Program-made: the position numbers and the translations under genes | Source: CBDUBU01 sp965365465 | GTDB taxonomy: Bacteria > Bacteroidota > Rhodothermia > Rhodothermales > DASSAV01 | NCBI GenBank assembly: GCA_965365465.1 | Contig: CBDUBU010000048.1 | Span: 1-18,415, forward strand | Direction of reading: 5' to 3' | Length of the DNA stretch: 18,415 bases | Shown: piece after piece, positions 1 through 7,169 of the stretch | Numbering within the stretch: position 1 is the first letter of the stretch | Layout: every line of letters starts with the position of its first letter | The notes under the pieces: model-generated | What the model was told of the DNA's origin: nothing | Database searches by the model: none | The model's input: only the letters and a program-made list of their open reading frames with translations

Positions 1-614
1 CACCGCTCCCCGATGGCAGCAGCCGTGGCATTGTTTTCCAGAAAGACCGGCAGCGAGAGGCGGCTGTAAAGAATATCGACGACCGGCACGTTTTTCCATC
101 CGGGAAATGCTTTCGGGTTCACCACATTGGTTACCGCACTCCCTTCGGAGATTCCCAGCGGGCCGGGCAGACCAACGCCGATGCCTCCGATCTGGACTTT
201 CTTCAGTCCCTCGCGCGTGATGAGTTCAACGGACGTCTGCTCCAGCAGCTTCATGGCCTCTTCCGGCGAGGGCACGTTCAGTTCATAATGGATGCGTTGC
301 CGTACGTTTCCCACGAAATCCATCAACACGCCGGTAAGGTGATCCTTGTCCAGGTCTAAACCGATGGAGAAGACGCCATCAGGATTCAGTTTGAGGAGGG
401 TGGCCGGCGCGCCGCGTCCTTCCTGCACACGCTCCGCTTCCAGGATTATCCCCGCCTTCATCAACCGTCTGGTGATGTTGGAAACCGTTTGCGCGGTCAG
501 TTCCGTCGCACGCGCGATGTCGACGCGGGAAAGAGGTCCGAGCAGGCGAATCGTTTCCAGAACCACCCGAACGTTGTGCGCCTTCGTGTATTTGAGATTG
601 GTTCCGGTCAGCAT
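1..614 (-). CDS. ROK-family transcriptional repressor (partial, C-terminus outside window)
   Basis: This is a leftward reading frame of 204 visible codons, starting at the ATG at 614-612 and running off the left edge. Residues about 29-62 form a winged helix-turn-helix (SRVDIARATELTAQTVSNIT), the DNA-binding part of NagC/Mlc/XylR-type ROK regulators. Residues 83-103 are a degenerate form of the ROK kinase phosphate loop. The motifs GIGVGLPGPLG (145-154 area) and ENNATAAAIGER (193-204) are ROK signatures. The kinase-like domain of such repressors normally binds a sugar effector. The gene diverges from the mannan transport and degradation genes starting at 1230, so it probably represses them and may sense mannose or a manno-disaccharide; that is inference. 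The frame stays open upstream of 614, so a slightly longer protein is possible. No strong Shine-Dalgarno is seen. Confidence 0.9.
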   Translation of the reverse strand, partial: MLTGTNLKYTKAHNVRVVLETIRLLGPLSRVDIARATELTAQTVSNITRRLMKAGIILEAERVQEGRGAPATLLKLNPDGVFSIGLDLDKDHLTGVLMDFVGNVRQRIHYELNVPSPEEAMKLLEQTSVELITREGLKKVQIGGIGVGLPGPLGISEGSAVTNVVNPKAFPGWKNVPVVDILYSRLSLPVFLENNATAAAIGER

Positions 615-703
615 GGAAGTCAGGGTAAGCCGGGAGCGGGACAACCTGGGTTTGCAAGCGGGCCAGGGCCGCTGAATCGTTCGGAAACAGAATGCAACTT
701 ACA

Positions 704-719
704 TCAGATTTGGATCTGA
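704..719. promoter_or_regulatory. Perfect inverted repeat, candidate operator of the ROK gene
   Basis: The sequence tcagat-ttgg-atctga has perfect 6-base arms around a 4-base spacer. It lies about 90 bases upstream of the ROK repressor start. Two-fold symmetry suits a dimeric winged-helix repressor, so autoregulation is possible. The role is inferred only from symmetry and position. Confidence 0.35.
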
Positions 720-811
720 AGCGAGACTGCCTTCCTGATGAATGGTCTTGTGCGTATCAGCCGGGTCAAGGCAAGCAGGCCATAAGCGCGTGCCGTTCTC
801 TGCGCCTGGAG

Positions 812-829
812 GCATCCCTTTGCTCAGCA
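812..829 (-). repeat. Degenerate copy of dispersed intergenic repeat
   Basis: The stretch gcatccctttgctcagca matches, with one mismatch, the reverse complement of the core of the copy at 10123-10157 (tgctgaacaaagggatgc). It is a short decayed copy lacking the flanking parts. Confidence 0.55.
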
Positions 830-900
830 GGGGGGCGTTGCGCAGGCGAAAAGAACGTCCCTGACCGGCAGAGTGGACAAGGAAACGGCGCTCTCCTCCC

Positions 901-957
901 CGAAGTGTCATCCCGCCGGAGCGAGGGATCTATGCTCCTGAGTTTGCAAGCGGCCCG
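901..957 (+). repeat. Dispersed intergenic repeat copy with long arm
   Basis: The core cgaagtgtcatcccg, then ggatctatgct, matches the family seen at 10123-10157. It is followed by an arm (gagtttgcaagcggcccgg) whose reverse complement occurs at 10040-10060 and, more loosely, at 9851-9875. The unit therefore extends beyond the short core. Sequences of the type 'gtgtcat(c/t)ctgagcg...aaggatct' are commonly scattered between genes in many environmental bacterial genomes. Confidence 0.7.
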
Positions 958-998
958 GCAGGAGAAATAGCCCCGGTAAAGCGCCTGCCATGCTGTGA

Positions 999-1030
999 GC
1001 ATAGAGGTATCCCTCCATTCAGCATGACAC
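999..1030 (-). repeat. Dispersed intergenic repeat copy, inverted
   Basis: Read on the minus strand this is gtgtcatgctgaatggaggg followed by atacctctatgc, the same family as the copy at 10123-10157. It faces the copy at 901-957, forming an inverted pair about 40 bases apart. Confidence 0.7.
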
Positions 1031-1139
1031 AGAGTAGGACATTCAGGCAAACGAAAGAAATCTCCGGCAGAGCGGTTTTCTGGAGGCCGCTCCTCCGGCC
1101 TGCAAGCTATTGCGCCTTCACGAGAAACTCCCTCTGATC

Positions 1140-1200
1140 TCTTGTAAACATAAAATGTTTTGATTAAATAAACAGGCCGGATGCTGACTGATCCGGAAAA
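1140..1200 (+). promoter_or_regulatory. AT-rich promoter/operator segment of the mannan operon
   Basis: An AT-rich island in otherwise GC-rich DNA lies 30-90 bases before the symporter start. It contains a perfect inverted repeat at 1146-1160 (aaacat-aaa-atgttt) and a second at 1177-1196 (ccggat, 8-base spacer, atccgg). The first resembles a repressor operator overlapping a promoter; the second would be a 6-base-pair hairpin in the leader. I could not assign reliable -33/-7 or -35/-10 boxes. Control by the adjacent ROK repressor is the simplest hypothesis. Confidence 0.45.
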
Positions 1201-1229
1201 AATAATCCGTTCGTCCCGTCGCAAAATTC

Positions 1230-3122
1230 ATGAGCCTCCACGCTGTTGATCTCGCCATCATTGCCGCCTACGTGGCAGCGACCATCGGAGTCGGCTTCTG
1301 GATCTCGAAGCGGGCCTCGAAAAGCATCGACAACTATTTTCTGGGCGGCAACACCATTCCCTGGTATGCGCTCGGCCTCTCCAACGCCTCCGGGATGTTC
1401 GACATCAGCGGGACGATGTGGATGGTGTATCTGCTTTTTGTCTACGGACTGAAAAGCGTCTGGATACCCTGGCTGTGGCCTGTCTTCAACCAGATCTTTA
1501 TGATGGTCTACCTCTCGGTCTGGCTGCGCCGTTCCGGAGTGATGACGGGGGCGGAGTGGATCAAGTTTCGGTTCGGCGAAAACCGGGGCGCTCATCTGGC
1601 GCACATCATCGTCGTTTTCTTTGCCATCGTCAACGTCATCGGTTTTCTGGCCTACGGGTTCATCGGCATCGGCAAGTTTGCCGCAACGTTCCTGCCCTGG
1701 CAACTCGCCGCAGACCCGACGGCAAATGCCAACTACTATGGATTGATCGTCACGGCCATCACCACGCTCTATGTGGTCAAGGGCGGTATGTTCAGCGTTG
1801 TCTTTACCGAGGTGCTCCAGTTTTTCATCATGACGGTTGCCTGCATCTGGGTGGGTCTTATTGCCATGCAGACGGTTTCTCCGGAGATGCTGGACCCGGT
1901 TATCCCGAACGGCTGGCGCGATCTCTTTTTTGGCTGGACGCTGGATCTGGACTGGCGCGGCATCATGGAGGCGGCCAACACGAAGATTCAGGCGGACGGG
2001 TGGAACCTGTTTATGATCTTCTTCATGATGATGCTCTTCAAGGGGTACCTGCAGAGCATGGCCGGGCCTGCGCCGAACTACGACATGCAGCGCGTGCTCT
2101 CGGCGCGCACGCCGAAGGAAGCAGCCAAGATGAGTGGGCTGGTAAGCCTGGTGCTGCTCGTACCGCGCTATATGCTAATCACGGGCCTCACGGTGCTGGC
2201 GCTCGTCTTCTTCTCGGATCAGTTGAACGCGATGGGTTCCGGCGTGGACTTTGAACTCATCCTGCCCTTTGCCATGCGCGAGTTCGTTCCGGTGGGCCTG
2301 CTGGGGCTTCTGATCGCGGCTTTGCTGGCGGCCTTCATGTCTACCTATGCCGCGACGGTCAATGCTGCGCCGGCCTACATCGTCAACGACATCTACAAGC
2401 GGTACATCAACCCGAACGCTTCCGAAAAGAAGTACGTCTGGATGAGCTATGCAACCTCCATTGCCGTCGTGATCGTGGGCACGGCTTTCGGGTTCTTCAT
2501 TCCTGATCTAAACACCGTCGTGCTCTGGATCGTGGGCGCCCTCTACGGCGGGTACACCGCCTCCAACGTGCTCAAATGGTACTGGTGGCGCTTCAACAGC
2601 TACGGCTATTTCTGGGGCATGGCGACCGGAATGCTCTCGGCGGGCCTCGTACCCGAAGGGATGACGCTGATCTTTGGCAATGCCGCTTTCGGGCAAGCGC
2701 AGCCGGTCTATGCCTTTCCCGTCATCCTCCTGCTGTCGGTGATAGGGTGCATCGCAGGCAGCTTGCTTACGCCGCCGGACGACGAAGTGGTTCTGATGAA
2801 GTTCTACCTGAAAGTCCGGCCCTGGGGGTTCTGGAAGCCGGTTCACCACAAGCTGCTACAGATATATCCCGACCTGGAGGCCAACCGGGATTTCAAACGC
2901 GACATGGTCAACATCATCGTAGGGATTGCGTGGCAGACGGCGCTCACGGCGGCAGGCATCTTCCTGGTCCTTCAGGAATGGCAGTATCTGTTCCTCTGTG
3001 CGGGCGTTGTCGTTGTAACATCGGCGATCCTCAAAATGAACTGGTACGACAAGCTGGAGGACTATCCGCAAGCTTACCCGGAGGCAAAAGCAGTGCGTGA
3101 AGCATCTCCCGCCGCGCTCTAA
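1230..3122 (+). CDS. Sodium:solute symporter (SSS/SLC5 family), sugar uptake
   Basis: This 630-residue inner-membrane transporter has many hydrophobic helices along its length, as in the LeuT-fold sodium:solute symporters (SSS/SLC5), which typically have 13-14. Family features include the N-terminal block NYFLGGNTIPWYALGLSN (about residues 35-52), the strongly hydrophobic VGLLGLLIAALLAAFMSTY helix, and the following NAAPAYIVNDIYKRYI segment typical of the sodium-site region. A charged cytoplasmic stretch precedes the last two helices. It is the first gene of the mannan operon and overlaps none of its neighbours; the epimerase start follows after 19 bases. By context it probably imports mannobiose, a mannosyl-glucose or mannose together with sodium; the substrate cannot be read from the sequence. 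The ATG at 1230 has no Shine-Dalgarno but is preceded by an A-rich stretch. Confidence 0.92.
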   Translation: MSLHAVDLAIIAAYVAATIGVGFWISKRASKSIDNYFLGGNTIPWYALGLSNASGMFDISGTMWMVYLLFVYGLKSVWIPWLWPVFNQIFMMVYLSVWLRRSGVMTGAEWIKFRFGENRGAHLAHIIVVFFAIVNVIGFLAYGFIGIGKFAATFLPWQLAADPTANANYYGLIVTAITTLYVVKGGMFSVVFTEVLQFFIMTVACIWVGLIAMQTVSPEMLDPVIPNGWRDLFFGWTLDLDWRGIMEAANTKIQADGWNLFMIFFMMMLFKGYLQSMAGPAPNYDMQRVLSARTPKEAAKMSGLVSLVLLVPRYMLITGLTVLALVFFSDQLNAMGSGVDFELILPFAMREFVPVGLLGLLIAALLAAFMSTYAATVNAAPAYIVNDIYKRYINPNASEKKYVWMSYATSIAVVIVGTAFGFFIPDLNTVVLWIVGALYGGYTASNVLKWYWWRFNSYGYFWGMATGMLSAGLVPEGMTLIFGNAAFGQAQPVYAFPVILLLSVIGCIAGSLLTPPDDEVVLMKFYLKVRPWGFWKPVHHKLLQIYPDLEANRDFKRDMVNIIVGIAWQTALTAAGIFLVLQEWQYLFLCAGVVVVTSAILKMNWYDKLEDYPQAYPEAKAVREASPAAL

Positions 3123-3141
3123 CCAACCGCGCCTGAGTGTC

Positions 3142-4362
3142 ATGTCTGATTCCGGCAAACTGGACCGCCTCTACAGGGAGCTTCATCAGGAGCTAACGGA
3201 ACATCTGCTGCCTTTCTGGGCCGGGCGCGCGCTTGACGAGCGCCTGGGCGGTTTTGTCGGGCAGATGACGCAGGAAGGAGTTGTCGTGCCCGATGCCGTC
3301 AAGGGCGCTGTGCTCAATGCCCGGATTCTGTGGACGTTCTCCGCTGCCTGCCGCCTCCTGGGTGAGGAAGGCTATCGCCGTATGGCCGACCGCGCCTATG
3401 AATACATGGAAACCCGATTCCGGGATGTGGAATATGGCGGCGTTTTCTGGAGTCTCGATTCGCATGGACATCTGCTCGATACGCGCAAGCAAACGTACGC
3501 GCAGGCTTTTGCGCTGTACGGGCTGACGGAGTACCACAGGGCCGCCGGCCATGCTGGGGCCAGAGAATGGAGCATCAAGCTCTTCCAGACCATCGAACGG
3601 CACTGCTACGACGGGAAGCATGGGGGTTATCTGGAAGCGTTCGGGCGGGCCTGGGATGCGCTGGACGATGTCCGTCTGAGCGAGAAGGACATGAACGCGC
3701 CGAAGAGCATGAACACGCATCTTCATGTGCTCGAAGCCTACACGAATTTGCATCGCATCTGGCCGGACTCGTTGCTGAAAAGGCGTCTGGCCGGGCTGGT
3801 CGAACTGTTTCTCAACGTCATCATCGATCCGGTCACGCGCCATCAGCGCCTGTTTTTCAGCGAGGACTGGCAACCCGTGTCGGATACGGTTTCTTATGGT
3901 CATGACATCGAGGCAAGCTGGTTGTTGCTGGAGGCCGCCGATGAACTGGCAAACCCGGAACTGCGCAGCCGCGCCCGGGATGCGGCGCTGGAACTGGCTC
4001 GTGCGACACAGGAAGAAGGGCAGGACGCAGACGGCGGCCTCTTCAACGAGCAGCATTCGGATGGGCGGATCGACACCGACAAGCACTGGTGGCCGCAGGC
4101 CGAGGCCATCGTCGGGTTTCTGAACGCCTACCAGGAGACCGGGGAAGACGGTTTTCTGGACGCGGCAGCGGCGGCGTGGGACTTCACGAAGCGGCGCATG
4201 ATCGACACGGAACAGGGCGAGTGGTTCGGGCGCGTCTCGCGCGAAGGCGTGGTTTATCCGGGAGAAGACAAGATAGGCCTGTGGAAGTGTCCGTATCATA
4301 ACGGGCGCGTCTGCATGGAAGTCATGGCGCGTGCGGAGCACGCAGGCGCCGCTCGTCCCTGA
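3142..4362 (+). CDS. ce: Cellobiose 2-epimerase (AGE superfamily), cytoplasmic
   Basis: This 406-residue protein without a signal peptide belongs to the N-acylglucosamine 2-epimerase superfamily and closely resembles, from memory, the Rhodothermus marinus cellobiose 2-epimerase (about 412 residues). Such enzymes invert C2 of the reducing-end sugar of beta-1,4 disaccharides, for example mannobiose to mannosyl-glucose. Motifs in order are LNARILWTFSAA (58-69), DTRKQTYAQAFALYGL (113-128), SMNTHLHVLEAY (189-200), SYGHDIEASWLLLEA (251-265), KHWWPQAEA (314-322) and KCPYHNGR (382-389). His195, His254 and His386 correspond to the catalytic histidines of the family. I chose the ATG at 3142; the upstream ATG at 3097 lies inside the symporter gene and adds 15 residues outside the family's usual N-terminus. 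It sits between symporter and mannanase, as expected for the intracellular step of mannan catabolism. Confidence 0.93.
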   Translation: MSDSGKLDRLYRELHQELTEHLLPFWAGRALDERLGGFVGQMTQEGVVVPDAVKGAVLNARILWTFSAACRLLGEEGYRRMADRAYEYMETRFRDVEYGGVFWSLDSHGHLLDTRKQTYAQAFALYGLTEYHRAAGHAGAREWSIKLFQTIERHCYDGKHGGYLEAFGRAWDALDDVRLSEKDMNAPKSMNTHLHVLEAYTNLHRIWPDSLLKRRLAGLVELFLNVIIDPVTRHQRLFFSEDWQPVSDTVSYGHDIEASWLLLEAADELANPELRSRARDAALELARATQEEGQDADGGLFNEQHSDGRIDTDKHWWPQAEAIVGFLNAYQETGEDGFLDAAAAAWDFTKRRMIDTEQGEWFGRVSREGVVYPGEDKIGLWKCPYHNGRVCMEVMARAEHAGAARP

Positions 4363-4400
4363 GCAGGAGCGCTTCACCCATTTATCACCATCCAGGCGTT

Positions 4401-5588
4401 ATGTACACACCTCTGCCCACCGTTTCTCGCCCGGTTTTCCATAGCAGCCCGGCGCTCGCTCTCGCGCTGTCCGTGGCGGCGGTCGTGCTGGCCGGATGCA
4501 GCGCCTCCGGGCGGGTGCAGGAGCAGGCAGGCTTGAAACTGGTTGATCCGGATGCAACTGCCGAAACGAAAGCCCTCTTTGCGAACCTGAGGCGCATCGC
4601 GCCGGATCACCTGTTGTTCGGGCATCAGGACGCCCTCGCCTATGGCGTCCACTGGAAGCGCGAGGCCGGGCGCTCGGACGTGAAAGATGTCACCGGAGCC
4701 TACCCTGCCGTGTACGGATGGGAACTCGGCGACCTCGAACATGGCGCAACGCAAAACCTCGACAGCGTCAACTTCGTGGAGATGCAGGGTTGGATCAGGG
4801 AAGGATACCGGCGCGGCGGCGTCATCACGATTGCATGGCACATGGATAACCCGGCTTCAGGCGGCAGCGCCTGGGATACGACCCGCGCCGTGCATACCAT
4901 CCTGCCCGGCGGCAGGCATCACGCAGCGTACAAAACCTGGCTGGATCGGTTTGCCGTTTTTGTCAGGGGGTTGAAGGGGGGTCCCTTTGCCTGGCTCGGC
5001 TTCGGCAAACCCATTCCGATCATTTTTCGCCCTTTCCACGAGCATTCGGGAAGCTGGTTCTGGTGGGGCGAAGGGCACGCATCGCCTGAGGAGTACGTCC
5101 AGCTCTGGCGCTTCACGGTTGAATATCTGCGCGATGAGAAAAACTTGCACAACCTCCTCTATGCCTATTCGACCGACGTGTTCGATTCGGAAGAAGCGTA
5201 CCTCAAGCGCTATCCCGGCGATGACTACGTGGACCTGCTCGGCTATGACGATTACCAGGCGCTCCGCACCGACGAAGGCGTTGAGGACATGACGCGGCGG
5301 CTCCGGATGCTGGTCGGGATGGCCGAGGCGCGCGGCAAGCTCGCTGCGCTGACGGAAACCGGCTCCTTCCGGATCGAGGCGCCGACGTGGTGGACCAGGC
5401 GCCTGCTCCGGGCCATCAAGGCTGACCCGACGGCGCAGCGCATTGCGTACGCGCTGGTCTGGCGCAACGCGAATGAGAGCCAGTATTTTGCGCCCTATAC
5501 CGGGCACGCAAGCGCTCCGGATTTCGTGCGTTTCTACGAGGACCCGTTCGTTCTTTTCGGCGACAAGCTTCCCGACTTGTATCGCTGA
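4401..5588 (+). CDS. GH26 beta-mannanase, lipoprotein
   Basis: This 395-residue exported endo-type glycoside hydrolase of family 26 cleaves beta-1,4-mannan or mannooligosaccharides. A hydrophobic stretch (17-32) ends in a lipobox LAGC with Cys33, so the mature enzyme should be lipid-anchored in the envelope. The catalytic domain fills residues about 45-395. The acid/base is Glu214 in RPFHEHSGSWFWWG and the nucleophile is Glu319 in LTETG; both sit in classic GH26 contexts. There is no carbohydrate-binding module. The AWHMDNP segment near 145 matches the family's subsite region. It is the third gene of the operon, 38 bases after the epimerase. Whether it is a true endo-mannanase or a mannobiose-releasing exo-type GH26 cannot be told from sequence alone. 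Confidence 0.92.
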   Translation: MYTPLPTVSRPVFHSSPALALALSVAAVVLAGCSASGRVQEQAGLKLVDPDATAETKALFANLRRIAPDHLLFGHQDALAYGVHWKREAGRSDVKDVTGAYPAVYGWELGDLEHGATQNLDSVNFVEMQGWIREGYRRGGVITIAWHMDNPASGGSAWDTTRAVHTILPGGRHHAAYKTWLDRFAVFVRGLKGGPFAWLGFGKPIPIIFRPFHEHSGSWFWWGEGHASPEEYVQLWRFTVEYLRDEKNLHNLLYAYSTDVFDSEEAYLKRYPGDDYVDLLGYDDYQALRTDEGVEDMTRRLRMLVGMAEARGKLAALTETGSFRIEAPTWWTRRLLRAIKADPTAQRIAYALVWRNANESQYFAPYTGHASAPDFVRFYEDPFVLFGDKLPDLYR

Positions 5589-5647
5589 AGTTTCCGGCGT
5601 TTCTTGTCTGGACCCCGACCGATGTCCTGTATACCCGTCCGGCGCAG

Positions 5648-7063
5648 GTGGATGCAATGACAGAAACTTCGAGACACACAGGCAAGCTTCCCTGGGTCCG
5701 GGCGCGGCTCCTTCTGGCCGGTATGCTGGTCGCCTCTCTTCCAGTCTCCCGATCGGAGGCGCAGACCGAGGGGAACAGCAGTCCGGAACGGCAGGCGCTG
5801 GCCGATTCAATGCGGGCTTCATTGCGTGAGCAACTGCTGAACCCGTGGTATCCGCGTGCTGTAGATGCTACGTACGGAGGATTCCTGAGCACCTTTGCTT
5901 ACGATTGGGAGCCGGTTCCGCCCGATCACAAGATGATCGTTACACAGGCCCGGCACGTCTGGACAACCGCTCGCGCCGCCGGCTTCTTTCCTGAACTGCG
6001 TGAAAGTTACCTGAAGCAGGCGGCGCAGGGGGCGGCGTTTCTGCGCGACAAGATGTGGGATAGCAGGCACGGCGGATTCTTTTCTCTGGTGACCCGTGAA
6101 GGCGCCTTCAAGCAGGGCAGCGATGCATTCACGCAGGGCAAGACGGCCTATGGGAACGCCTTTGCCATCTACGGGTTTGCTGCCTACTATGAGGCATCCG
6201 GCGACACGGCAGCGCTGGAGCTTGCGCAGAAAGCGTTTCGCTGGCTGGATGCACACGCGCACGATCCGGAGCACGGAGGTTACTTTCAGTTCATGGGGCG
6301 TGACGGCACTCCGCTCCGGGAAGGATGGGAGGGGGTCCCGCCGAAGGACCAGAACAGCAGCATTCACCTGCTGGAAGCTTTCACCGAACTGTACCACGTC
6401 TGGCCTGATCCGGCGCTGCGCGACCGGCTCCGGGAAATGCTCGTGCTGGTCCGCGACACGATCGTTGCCGAACCGGGCTATCTGCAATTGTTCTTCGAGG
6501 CCGATTGGACGCCGGTTTCCTACCGCGACTCGACAGAGGCGGTGCGACAGGCAAACCTCGGACGCGATCATGTTTCTTTCGGGCACGATGTGGAAACGGC
6601 TTACCTGATGCTGGAAGCGGCGCACGCGCTTGGGATAGACGAGGCGCCGACCCTGGCGGTGGGCAAGCGCATGGTAGACCACGCCCTCGCCTTTGGATGG
6701 GATGATCAGTACGGCGGGTTCTTCGACGGCGGCTATTATGTTGAACCGGATGAGCCGCCTGTGATCGTTATGCATGAAAAAGCGTGGTGGTCGCAGGCAG
6801 AGGGGCTTAACTCCCTGCTGCTTCTGGCCGACCTGTACCCCGACGATCCGAACCGTTATTACGACCATTTCGAGGCGCTCTGGCATTACACGCTGCAATA
6901 TCTCATTGACCCCGTTCACGGAGGCTGGTACTGTTGCGGCCTCGATCAGGAGCCGGAACGCCGCACGGCCCTGAAGGGGAGCATCTGGAAAGGCGCGTAC
7001 CACGACGGGCGCGCGCTCATGAACATCGTGCGCCGTCTGGAGGGCAATCCTGCCGGGAAGTAA
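5648..7063 (+). CDS. Exported AGE-family epimerase (cellobiose 2-epimerase-like)
   Basis: This 471-residue second member of the AGE/cellobiose 2-epimerase superfamily differs from the first copy by an N-terminal signal: basic residues, then LLLAGMLVASLPV (21-33), with a probable cleavage site after SEAQ (36-39). The catalytic histidines appear conserved: His240 in NSSIHLLEAF, His313 in SFGHDVETAY and His452 in GAYHDGR. The KHWWPQAE motif of the first copy is KAWWSQAE here (378-385), and the region after residue 290 carries a short insertion. The domain is otherwise full length, so it is probably active on reducing sugars in the periplasm. Translation may start at the ATG at 5648 or at 5657. 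It lies 59 bases after the mannanase. Acting on mannanase products before import is inference; an isomerase-type activity is possible. Confidence 0.85.
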   Translation: MDAMTETSRHTGKLPWVRARLLLAGMLVASLPVSRSEAQTEGNSSPERQALADSMRASLREQLLNPWYPRAVDATYGGFLSTFAYDWEPVPPDHKMIVTQARHVWTTARAAGFFPELRESYLKQAAQGAAFLRDKMWDSRHGGFFSLVTREGAFKQGSDAFTQGKTAYGNAFAIYGFAAYYEASGDTAALELAQKAFRWLDAHAHDPEHGGYFQFMGRDGTPLREGWEGVPPKDQNSSIHLLEAFTELYHVWPDPALRDRLREMLVLVRDTIVAEPGYLQLFFEADWTPVSYRDSTEAVRQANLGRDHVSFGHDVETAYLMLEAAHALGIDEAPTLAVGKRMVDHALAFGWDDQYGGFFDGGYYVEPDEPPVIVMHEKAWWSQAEGLNSLLLLADLYPDDPNRYYDHFEALWHYTLQYLIDPVHGGWYCCGLDQEPERRTALKGSIWKGAYHDGRALMNIVRRLEGNPAGK

Positions 7064-7169
7064 CTGCAAATTATCCTGCAGATCACTACTTTCCCGTATG
7101 CGAGAAATTTACCGCAGGCTGCGGGTTGATTCGATCCTGTTAATCGATGGTTCAAACGCACAGGTGATT

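Larger units (their letters stand above)
615..1229. other. Divergent intergenic region with repeats and candidate operators
   Basis: This 615-base stretch lies between the divergent ROK repressor and the symporter. I find no convincing gene in it; the small frames present have no recognisable protein. It holds a perfect palindrome near the repressor (704-719), three copies of a dispersed repeat (812-829, 901-957, 999-1030), and an AT-rich promoter-like segment with two inverted repeats just before the symporter (about 1140-1200). An 11-base word, tttgcaagcgg, occurs at both 651-661 and 943-953, tying the repressor leader to the repeat family. Confidence 0.7.

Noticed and set aside
812..1030. 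Repeat cluster considered as a CRISPR array
   Set aside because: Copies are irregularly spaced, in both orientations and diverged; there are no uniform spacers and no cas genes.
3097..3141. Upstream ATG extending the cytoplasmic epimerase by 15 residues into the symporter gene
   Set aside because: The extension does not resemble the family N-terminus, and the ATG at 3142 gives the expected length of about 406 residues.
3193..4377. Long minus-strand open frame of 394 codons opposite the cytoplasmic epimerase
   Set aside because: It lies fully antisense to a gene with clear family motifs, and its translation is rich in Arg, Pro and Gln with no domain pattern; a typical shadow frame in GC-rich DNA.
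5819..7069. Minus-strand open frame of 416 codons opposite the exported epimerase
   Set aside because: Antisense to a well-supported gene; no signal, motif or ribosome binding site supports it.
7098..7169. Upstream in-frame ATG extending the esterase by 24 residues
   Set aside because: It would bury the signal peptide; the ATG at 7170 has a better upstream aggtga and begins with the usual basic residues and hydrophobic core.
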